Shown here piece after piece: positions 42,887 to 52,748 of a DNA stretch of 64,000 nucleotides (positions within the stretch are counted from its first letter, which is position 1; every line of letters begins with the position of its first letter). A model generated the notes under the pieces. That model did no database searches and was not told where the DNA came from. It worked only from the letters and a program-made list of their open reading frames with translations. Location: assembly GCA_021292165.1 (NCBI GenBank), contig CM037879.1, positions 20,793,525 to 20,857,524 on the forward strand, read 5' to 3'. This DNA is from Shinisaurus crocodilurus (lineage: Eukaryota; Chordata; Lepidosauria; Squamata; Shinisauridae). A program made the position numbers and the translations under genes.

Positions 42887-43760
42887 CAGTGTTCTCCAAC
42901 CAGGGATGGGGACTCGGACTTGGGACTCGACTAGTGAGTCGGACTGAGTCCCCCCTCTGACTCGAGTTGGACTCGAGTCCCAATATTTTTAATGGGACTC
43001 GAGACTCGACACCAAGGACTCGTAAACATCCCTGGGCTGTGCCAGAAGGAGTGGAGAAGAGCGCGATCACCGGTGAAGAGCGCATGGAAGCGAGGCGCGC
43101 CGCTGCTTGGCCACTATGGACAGCTACCAGGAGCACAGCCCCAACGATGTGTTGAGATTTATTTTGATTGATGTGTTGTTGTGGGGGGTTAGGGTTAGGG
43201 TCAGACATTTTGGGTTTGGCTGCCTCTGCCTGCCTGTTTGGGGTTCCCTGCCTCCTCTGCCTGCCTGGTCTCTTCTTAACCAGTTCCACAGTTTGAATTG
43301 TCCAAGACAAACGCCTCTTCCTGCCTGCTTTGGGCCTGCCTGGTTATTTTGGGTTTGTCTGCCTGGTCTGTTCTTGCCAAAATCAGTTGCAGAGTTTTGA
43401 AATAAAAAGGCACACTTGTGCCTAGAATTTATTTAAGCCACACATCTGAAGTAGCCTTATTTTGTTGGGGGGAAACCCCATTGTTTTTAATAGGGATTCG
43501 TGGAGTCAGTTTTGGGAGTGACTCGGGACTCGTGAGTCACCATTTTGGACCAAGGACTCGGACTCGGACTCGAGTCCAAAGACTTGTGACTCGACTCGTG
43601 ACTCGAGACCAAGGACTCTTCAACATCCCTGTCTCCAACCTTGGGTCCCCAGATGTTTTTGGCCTACAACTCCCAGCATGCCCCAGCCAGCGTAGCTGGC
43701 TGGGGCATGCTGGGAGTTGTAGGCCAAAAACATCTGGGGACCCAAGGTTGGAGAACACTG
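42887..43760. mobile_element. hAT-type palindromic MITE split by a second hAT element
   Basis: Terminus CAGTGTTCTCCAAC is at 42887-42900; the rest of the element, starting again with tctccaacc, runs 43632-43760 and ends GGAGAACACTG. ctttagat flanks both outer ends (42879-42886, 43761-43768), a perfect 8-bp duplication. The arms match the copy at 30075-30209. Confidence 0.85.
42901..43631 (-). mobile_element. hAT element with ACTCGAGTC-rich ends, copy B (complete)
   Basis: Termini CAGGGATG and CATCCCTG; tctccaac is duplicated on both sides (42893-42900, 43632-43639). The outer 130 bp at each end is packed with gactcgagtc/gactcgtgagtc words. A second CATCCCTG sits at about 43027-43034, so the left end may contain a smaller nested or duplicated terminus. 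The centre holds 'ctgcctgcctg' repeats and a short 'ttagggttaggg'. No transposase is encoded. It is inserted inside the MITE at 42887. Confidence 0.8.
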
Positions 43761-43768
43761 CTTTAGAT

Positions 43769-44260
43769 AATGGACTCCATTGCTCCACACTCCCCCACTA
43801 ATTTTGCACCTCGAAGTTCTAGGAAAAGAAGATATTCGATCCTACAAGCCTGCCGTTTGCCAACCTGTGATGTATATCATATTCCCCCGCCCCCCGAAGC
43901 ATTAAGTGCCGGTCTCACACATGCTGTGTTTATCCAGCCCCTTCACAAATCCTTTTGATGACTGAACGAATGGGAGCATATATAAATGTGAGGGGGAAAT
44001 GGCTAATTTTTATTTTTTTTTAAAGGCTCCATTTCTTCCAAATATGTAGATGGATTCATTTGCAGGGCCGCAGCTGCCTGCGATGATCTATCCATCTCAA
44101 GAGATGACTAGCCAGCCAGATAATGAGTTCCTCTCTGTTGAAATGAACTCTCGGCTAGTCCATTTGTCTGGCTTTTGACTCATGAATTCTGTGCTGCTTA
44201 GTTTTGGAGAAGGAAACAAAGCACAAATGGGGCTGAGTTGCTAATGAGCAACATTATTTT

Positions 44261-44291
<31 letters not shown>

Positions 44292-44770
44292 ACGCAGTAA
44301 AGATTTGTGCATCAAAGCGTGTGTTTCATTCAACTAAGAAATATTGAGAGAAAGCAACGACAAAAGCCTGTTCTCTGAGGGTCACATATGTATTTAGAGG
44401 CCGTCACCTTTCCCCCTTGCTGATCCCATATGCCTGTAACAGCAGCCATAACAGGGGAATAGTTATCCTCTAACGGTAGTCTGTCACATAACATTAAGCA
44501 GGTATGGGGGGGTTATTTTTTTCCTACTGTGGGGATAAAGTGATGAAAACAACTTCTCGGGATTTAATTTCTTCATATCAGGCCTTTGTTACAGGCAGAG
44601 AAGCAGGGCAAGGAAAAGGGGGGGGGTAGAAATGTGTAACTTGTAGAAAAAGTGATGCCAGGGCTCAAATGGCTTGGGAAATATTGTTCTCTGATCTCAA
44701 AATGTTCTGCCTAATCCCCGATAACACGTCTGGGGGACTCAGGCTGACCTGAAAGCTCTCTTCTGAAAAT
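43769..44770. other. Single-copy-looking non-coding DNA with (GA)n
   Basis: 43960-44240 is repeat-free and holds palindromic or homeobox-like words ('gatctatccatctcaagagatgac', 'agttgctaatgagcaacatta'). (GA)n lies at 44266-44291. Candidate conserved non-coding element. Confidence 0.35.
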
Positions 44771-45478
44771 GTTCAGCTGAAAATTGGGCAGGGTGGGGAC
44801 GGGGCAAAATTTGGGGGGCCCAAAACCAGGGAGGGGCATTTTCAGGGAGGAGGAGCGTTATTCAAAAGATTTGTGGGGTGAAGGCTTCCCACTGGCAGTG
44901 CTGATTCGTTTTCTCTTTTAAAATTAATTTTTGAGCTTCTCTCAGAATGGAGGTCCTCTCAGCGCCAACTGGCTGGTGGCTATTATTCCCCTTCCCTGCC
45001 CCAAATTCCTCAGGCATCGCATTGTCCAAGGGCATTCTCTGGAGGAAAAAATGGCAGCTGCCACACAGAAACCAACAACTCTCCTTTAAATGGCAGCCTC
45101 CACTGTTGGCTGCCATTTTATTCCCAGAAGGAGGACACTACATCCAGGGCCTTCCTGGGGAATAAATAGCAGCTGCCAGACAGAAGCCATTAAAAGTCGC
45201 TCCACTACAAGAGGAGTTTAAAAAAACGTGGTTTTAAAAAAGGTGAGAAGTTTTTAAAAAACCAAAAACAAATGGCCACTGCCTCCATCACCAATGCTAG
45301 GTTCCACTCCCGTGAACCCTTGGAATCATTTTGTCCCTCCCCTTACCAAAAATAAAAACAAAATAAAAATAAAAAATGGCCCCTGCAAATGGAGGACAAA
45401 TTGGGGTGTGAGAGTGTTCAGTTACCCCTAGTGGGGACTCTCTGTAGTTGTTTAGTGATGATGGCAGAAATGCATTCT
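44771..45478. other. Non-coding stretch, no gene seen
   Basis: Contains two loosely similar parts ('aatggcagctgcca', 'cagaagcca') that suggest an old internal duplication at about 45040-45195. No exon was found. Confidence 0.35.
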
Positions 45479-45738
45479 GAGAGCCAGTGTGGCGTAGTGG
45501 TGAGAGTGTTGGACTGGGACTCGGCTCAGGAGATCCGGGTTCTAGTCCCCGCTCGGCCATGAAACTCACTGGGTGACTTTGGGCCAGTCACTGCCTCTCA
45601 GCCTAACCTACCTCACACGGTTGTTGTGAGGATAAAATGGAGAGGAGGAGAAGGATTATGTAAGCCGTCTTGGCTTCCTTGCAGGAAAAAAGGCGGGGTA
45701 TAAATATAATAAATAAATAAATAAATAAATAAATAAAT
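45479..45738 (+). mobile_element. Squamate tRNA-derived SINE, full length
   Basis: The head carries a Pol III A box (tggcgtagtggt) and B box (ggttctagtcc) about 50 bp apart. It continues 'cactgggtgactttgggccagtcactg', 'ggttgttgtgaggataaaatgg' and the '(ataa)n' tail. This is the reference copy for the family in this window. Confidence 0.9.
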
Positions 45739-45783
45739 TCTGCACTCACTCAAGCCCTATTCAGGTAGGTCAAAACTGGACTA

Positions 45784-46036
45784 CAGGCAGTCCCCGAGTT
45801 AAGAATATCCGACTTATAGACAACCCATACTTAAGAACGGACTTCTGGGTTCCCCGGCTCTATGTCGTTTACATAGAGTACATAGTGTAGTATACTACGC
45901 AATTTGCGTAATTTACGCAATTTGCGTAAATGCCAATTTTAACCTATAGAACGCTTTGCTGTTCCAACTTACATACAAAATTCGACTTAAAGACATTCTT
46001 AAGAATGGAACTCGTTCGTAACCTGGGGACTGCCTG
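45784..46036. mobile_element. Tc1/mariner-type MITE
   Basis: Left end CAGGCAGTCCCCGAGTTA and the complement of the right end (CAGGCAGTCCCCAGGTTACG) are inverted repeats, with TA duplicated on both sides (45782-45783, 46037-46038). The 253-bp interior is AT-rich with 'gcaatttgcgtaa' repeated. No coding capacity. TA target plus ends point to Tc1/mariner. Confidence 0.85.
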
Positions 46037-46038
46037 TA

Positions 46039-46490
46039 TAGTAAATGGGCGAGGAGGGGGAGCACACTAGCCCTGCCCTCCTTCATAGTCATTTTCATTG
46101 CCCTCTACACATGGACGGTCACTTTCTGACGGGGAAATCGGGCGTTCCAAATTGCAGAGAGACCCTCCACGGATATAGGCAGCTCTCTGCTTCCAAAAGT
46201 TGCCCTCCACATGTACAGCGCAATGGAAACAAAGACGGGAGGGGGGAATGGGGTAGCATGCTTCCCCTCCTCGCATGTTCACTCTAATTTTAAATGCTTG
46301 AACTGGGCTTCTGTGGCACTTTAACCTATTCTTATTAAGTCATCCCAATCTGACTATGGTCGTATGCATTTGCACCAGTGTGAAAAGTAGTCTAGGTGTG
46401 AAAGTAATACAGCGCAGATAGATGGCATGTGGGTGCCCATCTAACATTTGTCCATAGACAGTTCCTGTACATGGAACTTCTGCACATGGT
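46039..46490. other. Non-coding stretch, no gene seen
   Basis: No recognised repeat or exon. Confidence 0.35.
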
Positions 46491-46740
46491 TTATTTATTC
46501 ATTTATTTATTACATTTATACCCCGCCTTTTTTCCTTCAAGGAACCCAAGGCGGCTTGCATAATCCTCATCCTCCTCCTCCTCTCCATTTTATCCTCACA
46601 ACAACCCTGTGAGGTAGGTTAGGCTGGGAGTCAGTGACTGGCCCAAAGTCACCCAGTGGGTTTCATGGCCGAGCGGGGACTAGAACCCGGATCTCCTGAG
46701 TCGCAGTCCAACACTCTCACCACTACGCCACACTGGTTCC
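46491..46740 (-). mobile_element. Squamate tRNA-derived SINE, full length
   Basis: (ttta)n tail, 'ataccccgccttttttccttcaagg', TCC-rich block, and head 'ctagaacccggatctcctgag...ccactacgccacactgg'. Confidence 0.9.
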
Positions 46741-47648
46741 TCTACACGGAGCTTTGTGTCCATGATTCCTGTACACTGAGCTTCTGTACATGGAGCTCCT
46801 TCTCAAGATCGAAGCACATATGTTGCAGAGTTGAGCCCTAGCATCCCAGCCCTAAGTCCTGATGCATATTAATCCTGGCGGCTTTCCTATATGCATCTGA
46901 AACATATTTCACACTCTGCCTTCATTCGAACAAGGGCTACTACCCTTCTGCCTTTCGCTTCTATCAACACACCCATGGCCCTTCTGTTCCTCCTTGCTTT
47001 GTGCCAGCTAGTATTGCTTTAAATTTCTCCTCCTCTGCAGGACACCAGGTCCCTGATCCAGCTCCTGGTCACGGGTAATTAATCTGCATCAGTAATATGC
47101 CTCAAAGACTGCTTCTGCCCATGGTTCTCCTTGCTGGAATGGGGTGTATACAATCGTTAGCTACATAGTTCACGCGTTAATTTCTTTTAGCACTTTTAAA
47201 AAGAAAACAAACCGCTACATAGCTCCTAATTAAGATGCCTGACAGTACATTGGTGTCTTTGGCTGAGCGCACAAAAGGAGAAGAGCGCAGGCACTCGGTG
47301 TGGCCATTTCCAGCCTCTCCTCGGCCTTCCTTTTGAGGCAGCGCCGTGTTAAAAATATTCTCCCTGAAGGTATCATCATCACCACACTGCCGCAGATGTC
47401 ACTGACATAGCACTTTCTGGAGGATCTATTAAAAGTAATGTCATTAATTACTTAATGTGTCATCACAGGACTGCTTTCCAGAGGTTTCAAATGGCTTATT
47501 ATTATTTGCTGCCCAATATTAGTCACTTTCCTGGGCGAAACTGGTGTTAGGGGGGGGCAGGGAGGAATGAAATCTTTCAGCAGTTATTTAGTGAGACTTT
47601 GCATTTATTGAGCACTCTGAAATTCACTGTGCAGCCCTGAAAACACTA
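46741..47648. other. Single-copy-looking non-coding DNA
   Basis: 46860-47540 is the longest repeat-free stretch here. It includes 'gctacatagctcctaattaagatgcctgac' and 'aatgtcattaattacttaatgtg', AT-rich words with TAATTA cores, and well-mixed composition. This is the profile of a conserved enhancer-like element, though conservation itself cannot be seen. Confidence 0.4.
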
Positions 47649-47651
47649 TTA

Positions 47652-47922
47652 GGGTGCAATCCAATGCAAGTTTAGACAGAAAAAAGGCCTAGAATTCCCA
47701 GCACGCCCCAGCCAGCCATGCTTAGCCAGGCAAGTTTAGACAGAAAAAAGGCCTAGAACTGCCCAGCATGCCCCGCCCCAGCCAGCCATGCTTAGACAGC
47801 CAAGTTTAGACAGAAAAAAAGGCCTAGAACTCCCAGCATGCCCCAGGCAGCATGGCTGGCTGGGGCATGCTGGGAGTTCTAGGCCTTTTTTTTTTTGTCT
47901 AAACTTGCATAGGATTGCACCT
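47652..47922. mobile_element. Harbinger-like palindromic MITE with triplicated left arm
   Basis: Ends GGGTGCAATCC and GGATTGCACC with TTA flanks (47649-47651, 47923-47925). The block 'caagtttagacagaaaaaaggcctagaa' to 'gccagccatgctta' occurs three times in a row before the single complementary right arm. Confidence 0.8.
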
Positions 47923-47948
47923 TTAGCCTGTGCAGGGTGGGCAAACAT

Positions 47949-48660
47949 CAGGCTTATTTATTTATTTATTATTATTAATATTTATTTATCGCCCATCTGG
48001 CCGGCAACCGGCCACCCTGGGCGATGTACACAGAATAAAATACATAAATGCAATAAAATACATTAAAACAATATAAAAATTTTAAAATCTTAACACACCC
48101 CATATTCCCGCCTGAACAACCAGGTTTTTAATGAGCGACGGAAGCTCATCAGAGAGGGGGCATGGCGGAGGTCACTTGGGAGAGAGTTCCACAGTACGGG
48201 GGCCGCCACAGAAAAGGCCCTCTTCCTCGTCCCCACCAGTCTAGCTGCTCTGGCTGAAGGGACAAGGAGAAGGCCATCCGTGGCAGATCTTGTTGAGCGG
48301 CCCACTTGGTGTTGCTGGAGACGCTCCTTGAGATAAACTGGACCAGAGCCGTATAGGGTTTTAAAGGTCAAAACCAACACCTTGAATTCGGCTCGGCAAG
48401 CAACTGGTAGCCAGTGCAAATCCTTCAGCACTGGCGTGATGTGATGCCGGCGGCTGCCTTTAACCAGGCGAGCCGCCGCGTTCTGTACCAGCTGCAGCTT
48501 CCGAACCGTCTTCAAGGGTAACCCCACGTAGAGTGCATTACAGTAGTCTAGGCGAGAGGAGACCAAGGCATGAACCACTGATGGGAGCAGGTGATTAGGA
48601 AGGTAGGGGCGCAGCTGCCGTATCAGATGGAGTTGATACAGCGCTGCACGGCTCACAGCT
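47949..48660 (-). mobile_element. L2-clade LINE ORF2 C-terminus and 3' end
   Basis: A minus-strand frame of 188 codons (48090-48656) is open throughout. It encodes the end of an L2-type reverse transcriptase: 'LVSSRLDYCNALYVGLP', 'LQLVQNAAARLVKGSRR', 'HITPVLKDLHWLPV', 'AFSVAAPVLWNSLPSDLR', ending 'SFRRSLKTWLF'. The 3' end with 'cgcccagggtggccgg' and a (TAAA)n tail follows. The intact frame suggests a fairly young insertion. It is 5'-truncated at about 48660, so it cannot move on its own. Confidence 0.85.
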
Positions 48661-49089
48661 TATGGGATCCACTTTGTTTTTTAACCAAAACCAGTGGTGC
48701 ACCTGGGACTGGAAAGTAGGGCCAAGCTCCAGGGCCCCACAGCCCAGTGCAGGGGGCAAAAACCATCTAGCTGTGAGTCCTGCAAGATCTGGTCCCTGCT
48801 TCCTGGCTCATTACACCTGGCCAGGGAGGGTGGGGCCTGACTGACTCCAGCTACAAAAGCTGCTACTGCTTTTGCCTTTTCTTTTTTTTCTTTTCTTTTT
48901 TTGACTTTAGTATAATTATTATTGAATTATTTGTGGTTATCTGTAATTTCTATTATATTTTTTGAATAGTATATTTAGTGTTTTTTTTAATATATTTTAT
49001 AAATTATATTTACTGTTCTCTGATATTTTGTAAATTATTTTTTTGAATATTATATTTAGTGTTCTTTGTTTTGTAAATTATATCTATTG

Positions 49090-49154
49090 CTTATTCGTCA
49101 TGTTGTGAGCCGCTTTGGGCACAATTTGTGTGGGAAAGCGTCATACAAATAAAA

Positions 49155-49195
<41 letters not shown>
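49090..49195 (+). repeat. LINE tail with (GAT)n
   Basis: 'gttgtgagccgctttgggcac', 'gtcatacaaataaaa' then about 13 GAT units. Confidence 0.65.
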
Positions 49196-49196
<1 letters not shown>

Positions 49197-49623
49197 AATG
49201 ACCACCCAGAGAGTGGCAGGTGATGGGGGCAGGGGCAAACAGGCCCGGTGTCAGCCCCTAGGCCACCAGGGTTGATGCGGGTTCCTGCAGCATCCTTCCT
49301 TTGCTCTTTTTTGTTTAAAAAAACCCAAATGTTTTAGACTCAGGCATGGCCTAGTTTTAGACTCGTGCATGTAGACGGTTGCAAATGCTCATTTAATTAT
49401 TTTTTAATATAATATATTCATTTGTAAAGCCAAGCTGCACATTCTTGGAGTATCTGTTTTTTAAATCAGGGTTGGCAAACAGGTTTTGTGTTTTATATCG
49501 CTCTAATGTTGAGGTCTCCAGCGTGGTGCCCACGGGCACCAATTTGCCCACAGACGCCTCTTTTGGTGCCTGCCAGCCTCCTTGCTCCTCCTGATTTTTA
49601 TTTGAAGATTCTTTTTAATTAAA

Positions 49624-49675
<52 letters not shown>

Positions 49676-49980
49676 TTAACTGGGGGGTTGGCTCACTGCA
49701 AAGCAAAGTGCCGCCCAGAAGTGCCATTTTTATGTGGGTTCGGAAAGAGTGGTTTTGTGTTTTGGAGCTCAGCGCCCGGCTCTGCTTTGTACTTGGGTTC
49801 TTTGGCAAGCTGCTTTTCTTTTAGTCTCACCAGTTTACGTTCTGGGAAATGAGGCTGGAAGTCCAAGCATAACCCCTGGGTTTCTGCCTTCAACGTATGC
49901 CTTGCTATGCCCACATGCAGCGCCAGCCCTGGGTTTTGGAGGACCCTTGGGCAAGACACCCTCAATGGGCCCCCTCCCTC
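49196..49980. other. Non-coding stretch with (TTA)n
   Basis: 49505-49690 includes a copy of the 'gtgcccacgggcaccaa' repeat interrupted by (TTA)n at about 49624-49676. No gene was seen. Confidence 0.4.
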
Positions 49981-49984
49981 AGTG

Positions 49985-50275
49985 AGCCTTCCTTCTCGCC
50001 GCCACCATTGTCCCCTTGTGCCTCTTCCTCCTCTTTCTCATCCTGGCTACCACTTCCTTGCTTGACAGGCAGAGGCCCAGTGAGCAAGAAGGCAGTGGCA
50101 TCTCCTGCTCCTCCTCCTCACCTTGTCTGTGCCAGAGCGAGAGGCAGGTGAGCTAGCAGGTTGCAATGATGAAGAGGAGGAGCAAGTCCAGGGGACTTGG
50201 AGTCAGTGGGGCCCTGCTGGAGTGTGGGCCCTCGGCAGGTGCCCAGCCATGCCTACCCTTGATGCTGGCCCTGCC
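49985..50275 (+). repeat. Unclassified dispersed repeat
   Basis: The copy that shows what the 1-660 repeat looked like before interruption ('ccttgcttgacaggcagaggcccagtgagcaag' to 'ccatgcctacccttgatgctggccctg'). Confidence 0.45.
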
Positions 50276-50360
50276 CACACGGTCCTATATTGTATAAGTA
50301 TTTCTTTAAACAGCTTTCATTTAAGCCAGCCTCCCCTCCCCAATCTAGTGTCCTCCAGAT

Positions 50361-50594
50361 TTATTTTATTTTATTTATTTATTTATTACATTTATACCCT
50401 GCCTTTTTTCCTGCAAGGAACCCAAGGCGGCTTACATAATCCTCCTCCTCCTCTCCATTTTATCCTCACAACAACCCTGTGAGGTAGATTAGGCTGAGAG
50501 TCACCCAGTGAGTTTCATGGCCGAGCGGGGACTAGAACGCGGATCTCCCGAGTCCCAGTCCAACACTCTCACCACTACGCCACACTGGCTCTCA
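50361..50594 (-). mobile_element. Squamate tRNA-derived SINE
   Basis: Full-length order with a deletion of about 17 bp where other copies read 'cagtgactggcccaaag'. Confidence 0.85.
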
Positions 50595-50915
50595 GATGTG
50601 TCGGACTGCAATTCCCATCACTCTCAGTCAGCATTGACCAATAGTTGGGAAAGGGTGATTTAAACGAATCTCCAGCTATCCAAATGCATTTCATATTCTC
50701 CAGGCCAATCAGATAAAAAAACCAAACTTTTTTTTAAAAGACAAAACCGAGCCAGTCTCCTCTATTAATCTAAAAGAAACATCTGAGTGGGTGGGTGGAG
50801 GTTTTTTGGATTTGTGTGTTTAGATTTGGCTCTGACGGCGCTTGGCATCGCAGACTATGGCCCTTGCGATTTGCTGACAGTCCTCATTCTTATTTACTGT
50901 TTGTTATTACTGCAG
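50595..50915 (+). other. Presumed intron end before the cysteine-rich exon
   Basis: A MITE arm ('tgtcggactgcaattcccatca') lies at 50598-50660. The last 45 bases form a pyrimidine-rich tract ending 'ttgttattactgcag', a strong 3' splice site. Confidence 0.45.
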
Positions 50916-51019
50916 CATCTAAAGGCAATGAACAGCCATTTATCTGTGATGTAACCAGGTGTCAGCCCAAATATGAATGCGTATCTGGAGAACCAGAAGC
51001 ATTTTATTCCTGCCTGTAA
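50916..51019 (+). CDS. Candidate terminal exon: cysteine-rich secreted peptide
   Basis: The exon starts after a strong acceptor and reads in phase 1 for one split codon plus 33 residues, then TAA. The sequence has four cysteines spaced C-x4-C-x5-C-x10-C near the C-terminus, with short polar and acidic stretches between them, as in a small disulphide-stabilised secreted peptide. Joined to the exon at 36004-36082, the whole product is 60 residues with a signal peptide of about 26 residues. The stop is immediately followed by AATAAA. I do not recognise a family. Additional exons in the 14.8-kb gap cannot be excluded. Without transcripts, the pairing of the two exons is inference. Confidence 0.5.
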
Positions 51020-51024
51020 ATAAA
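51019..51024 (+). terminator. AATAAA polyadenylation signal overlapping the stop codon
   Basis: The hexamer begins at the last base of the TAA stop, so the 3' UTR would be only about 15-30 nt. A TGTA motif directly precedes it. No clear GU-rich element follows. Confidence 0.4.
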
Positions 51025-51486
51025 ATTTATCACATGCTTTTCACAGTAGATGATGAGGACACAATATTCTTCTTCATCATCTGCTGCTGCAAATGGATGG
51101 AACAGGCCAAAAATCCTGCCATGGCTTCCACGCTTAGATGGATCCACACTCAGTTGGATGGATCCAGAATCTGCCTTCAGCAAGAGGAAGGGGCCTTCCG
51201 TGAGAGGTACGTCCCCCCGCCTGATGTTTGGGGTTCCCCCCCCGCCCCACACACCACGACTCACCCCATTCGGCAGGGTCTCCTGACTGTGTGTGGTATT
51301 TTCAGGGGGCTGCAGCAGGGACTGCCGTGGGAAAGATGGGCAGGCGAGATCACTTCCGCCAGCGCAGTTCATCCAGTGTAAATCTGGATCCAACTGTGAA
51401 GGGAGGAGAGGGCTTGCCCTAGCTCCCAGCAGTGTAGGCAGGGACGAAAGATTGCTCGGACCCAACACCAACTCAGCAAGGTAGGC
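51025..51486. other. Non-coding stretch, no gene seen
   Basis: Moderately GC-rich; several short frames, none with splice or domain support. Confidence 0.35.
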
Positions 51487-52176
51487 TGCCACCACCCCTT
51501 ACATCCAACTCAGCCTGAGCCAGGGGACTCTCAGATCTCTCAGGAAACCCCTAATGGCTTATGAAATAGGGGCCAAACTAGCGCCCTCTATTTCTAAAGC
51601 TTAGGCCTGCAACCTTAAACAGTAGCATTAACCAAGAGGAAGACTCTTGATTTAGTACTGAGGCAATTTAGAATGAAGCACACAGACAACCAGCTATAAG
51701 AGGTGGTAAGTTTATTTACAAAGGGGAAAGGGGAATAAAAGACTTACAGGAATCAAAGTAATGTTTGGAAACAAAACTTCAAGGCAAAAATAACACAACT
51801 TCCCAGACTTGCCTATATCTACCTAAGCACCGGTCTTCAAACTGGACAAGGCCCAAACAGAGAGTCTTAAGAGTCCAAATTACGGCAAAATGAAGACAAT
51901 AGGCAGTGGCAACCCTCCTGATTATATACTCAAGCCCCTGACAACTCCAAGGTGACTCTGTTGGCCAATCACAGGCTGGCTGGAACAGCTTTCCCAGGCC
52001 CTTAGGGGACGGGATGAGAGTTACCACAAAACGCAGCTGAGATCACTCAGTCCAGTTAACTGGGCTCTGTTCTGTCCAGTTAACTCTGTTCTGTCCCTGC
52101 CCTTGTTCTGTCCAATTAACTGGACCCTGTTCTGACCTTGGGGCTAGAGTAGAGACATCGTGAGATCACCCCCACA
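51487..52176 (-). mobile_element. Solo LTR (TG...CA, minus orientation)
   Basis: On the minus strand the 690 bp starts TGTGGGGGTGATC and ends GGTGGTGGCA. It has a TATA-like 'agtatataatc' box near 51925 and AATAAA at 51711-51716, in the order U3-R-U5. The flanking 5-mers taggc and gaggc differ at one position, consistent with a target duplication. No gag or pol sequence adjoins it. Confidence 0.55.
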
Positions 52177-52717
52177 GAGGCGGTGTATCGCTACGATGCA
52201 GCCTCAGCGCGCAGCTTTACAACATGGAAACTTGCAGACTGCTAGGACACAGAAAGAAAATGGAGTTCTTATCACCAGCCCATAATTGTTCCCAGTCCCA
52301 CTACTGGGAAAAAGGTGGGATATAAATAAAGAAAGAAAGAAAGAGGAGGAGAAGAGGAGGAGGAGGAGGAGGAGGAGCTAGGCCGAAGCCCACCTGTAAT
52401 TCGTCCCCTGTAATAGGGCTTAACGTAGGAAGCTGCCTTATCCCAAGTCCGTGTATTTGTCCATCTGGCCCAATATTGTCTACTCCGACCTTCCCCAAGC
52501 TGGTGACCTCCATACGCGTTGGACTTCAACCCCCTTCCCTCCCCAGCTGCAATCCTTCTTGAAAAATCACACGTGGCGTGGCAATTAAGCTAAGAAAGAA
52601 ATCTGCCATCCGTATCAATGGACACTCAGAGCTCTGGGGAATAGATTCAGGGACGGCGCCCCATGGACCCCAGCAACACCCCTGGCTGTTTGGACGAGCA
52701 GGGATTGCCCCCCACAG

Positions 52718-52748
<31 letters not shown>

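Noticed and set aside
43186..43203. Telomere-like 'ttagggttaggg'
   Set aside because: Only two units, and located in the interior of a hAT element whose copy A lacks them; chance or local slippage rather than an interstitial telomere.
47041..47074. Possible internal exon of the small secreted-peptide gene (strong acceptor 'tttctcctcctctgcag', followed by GGTAAT)
   Set aside because: The only GT donor gives 34 bp, which breaks the phase between the two candidate exons and leads to an early stop. No transcript support.
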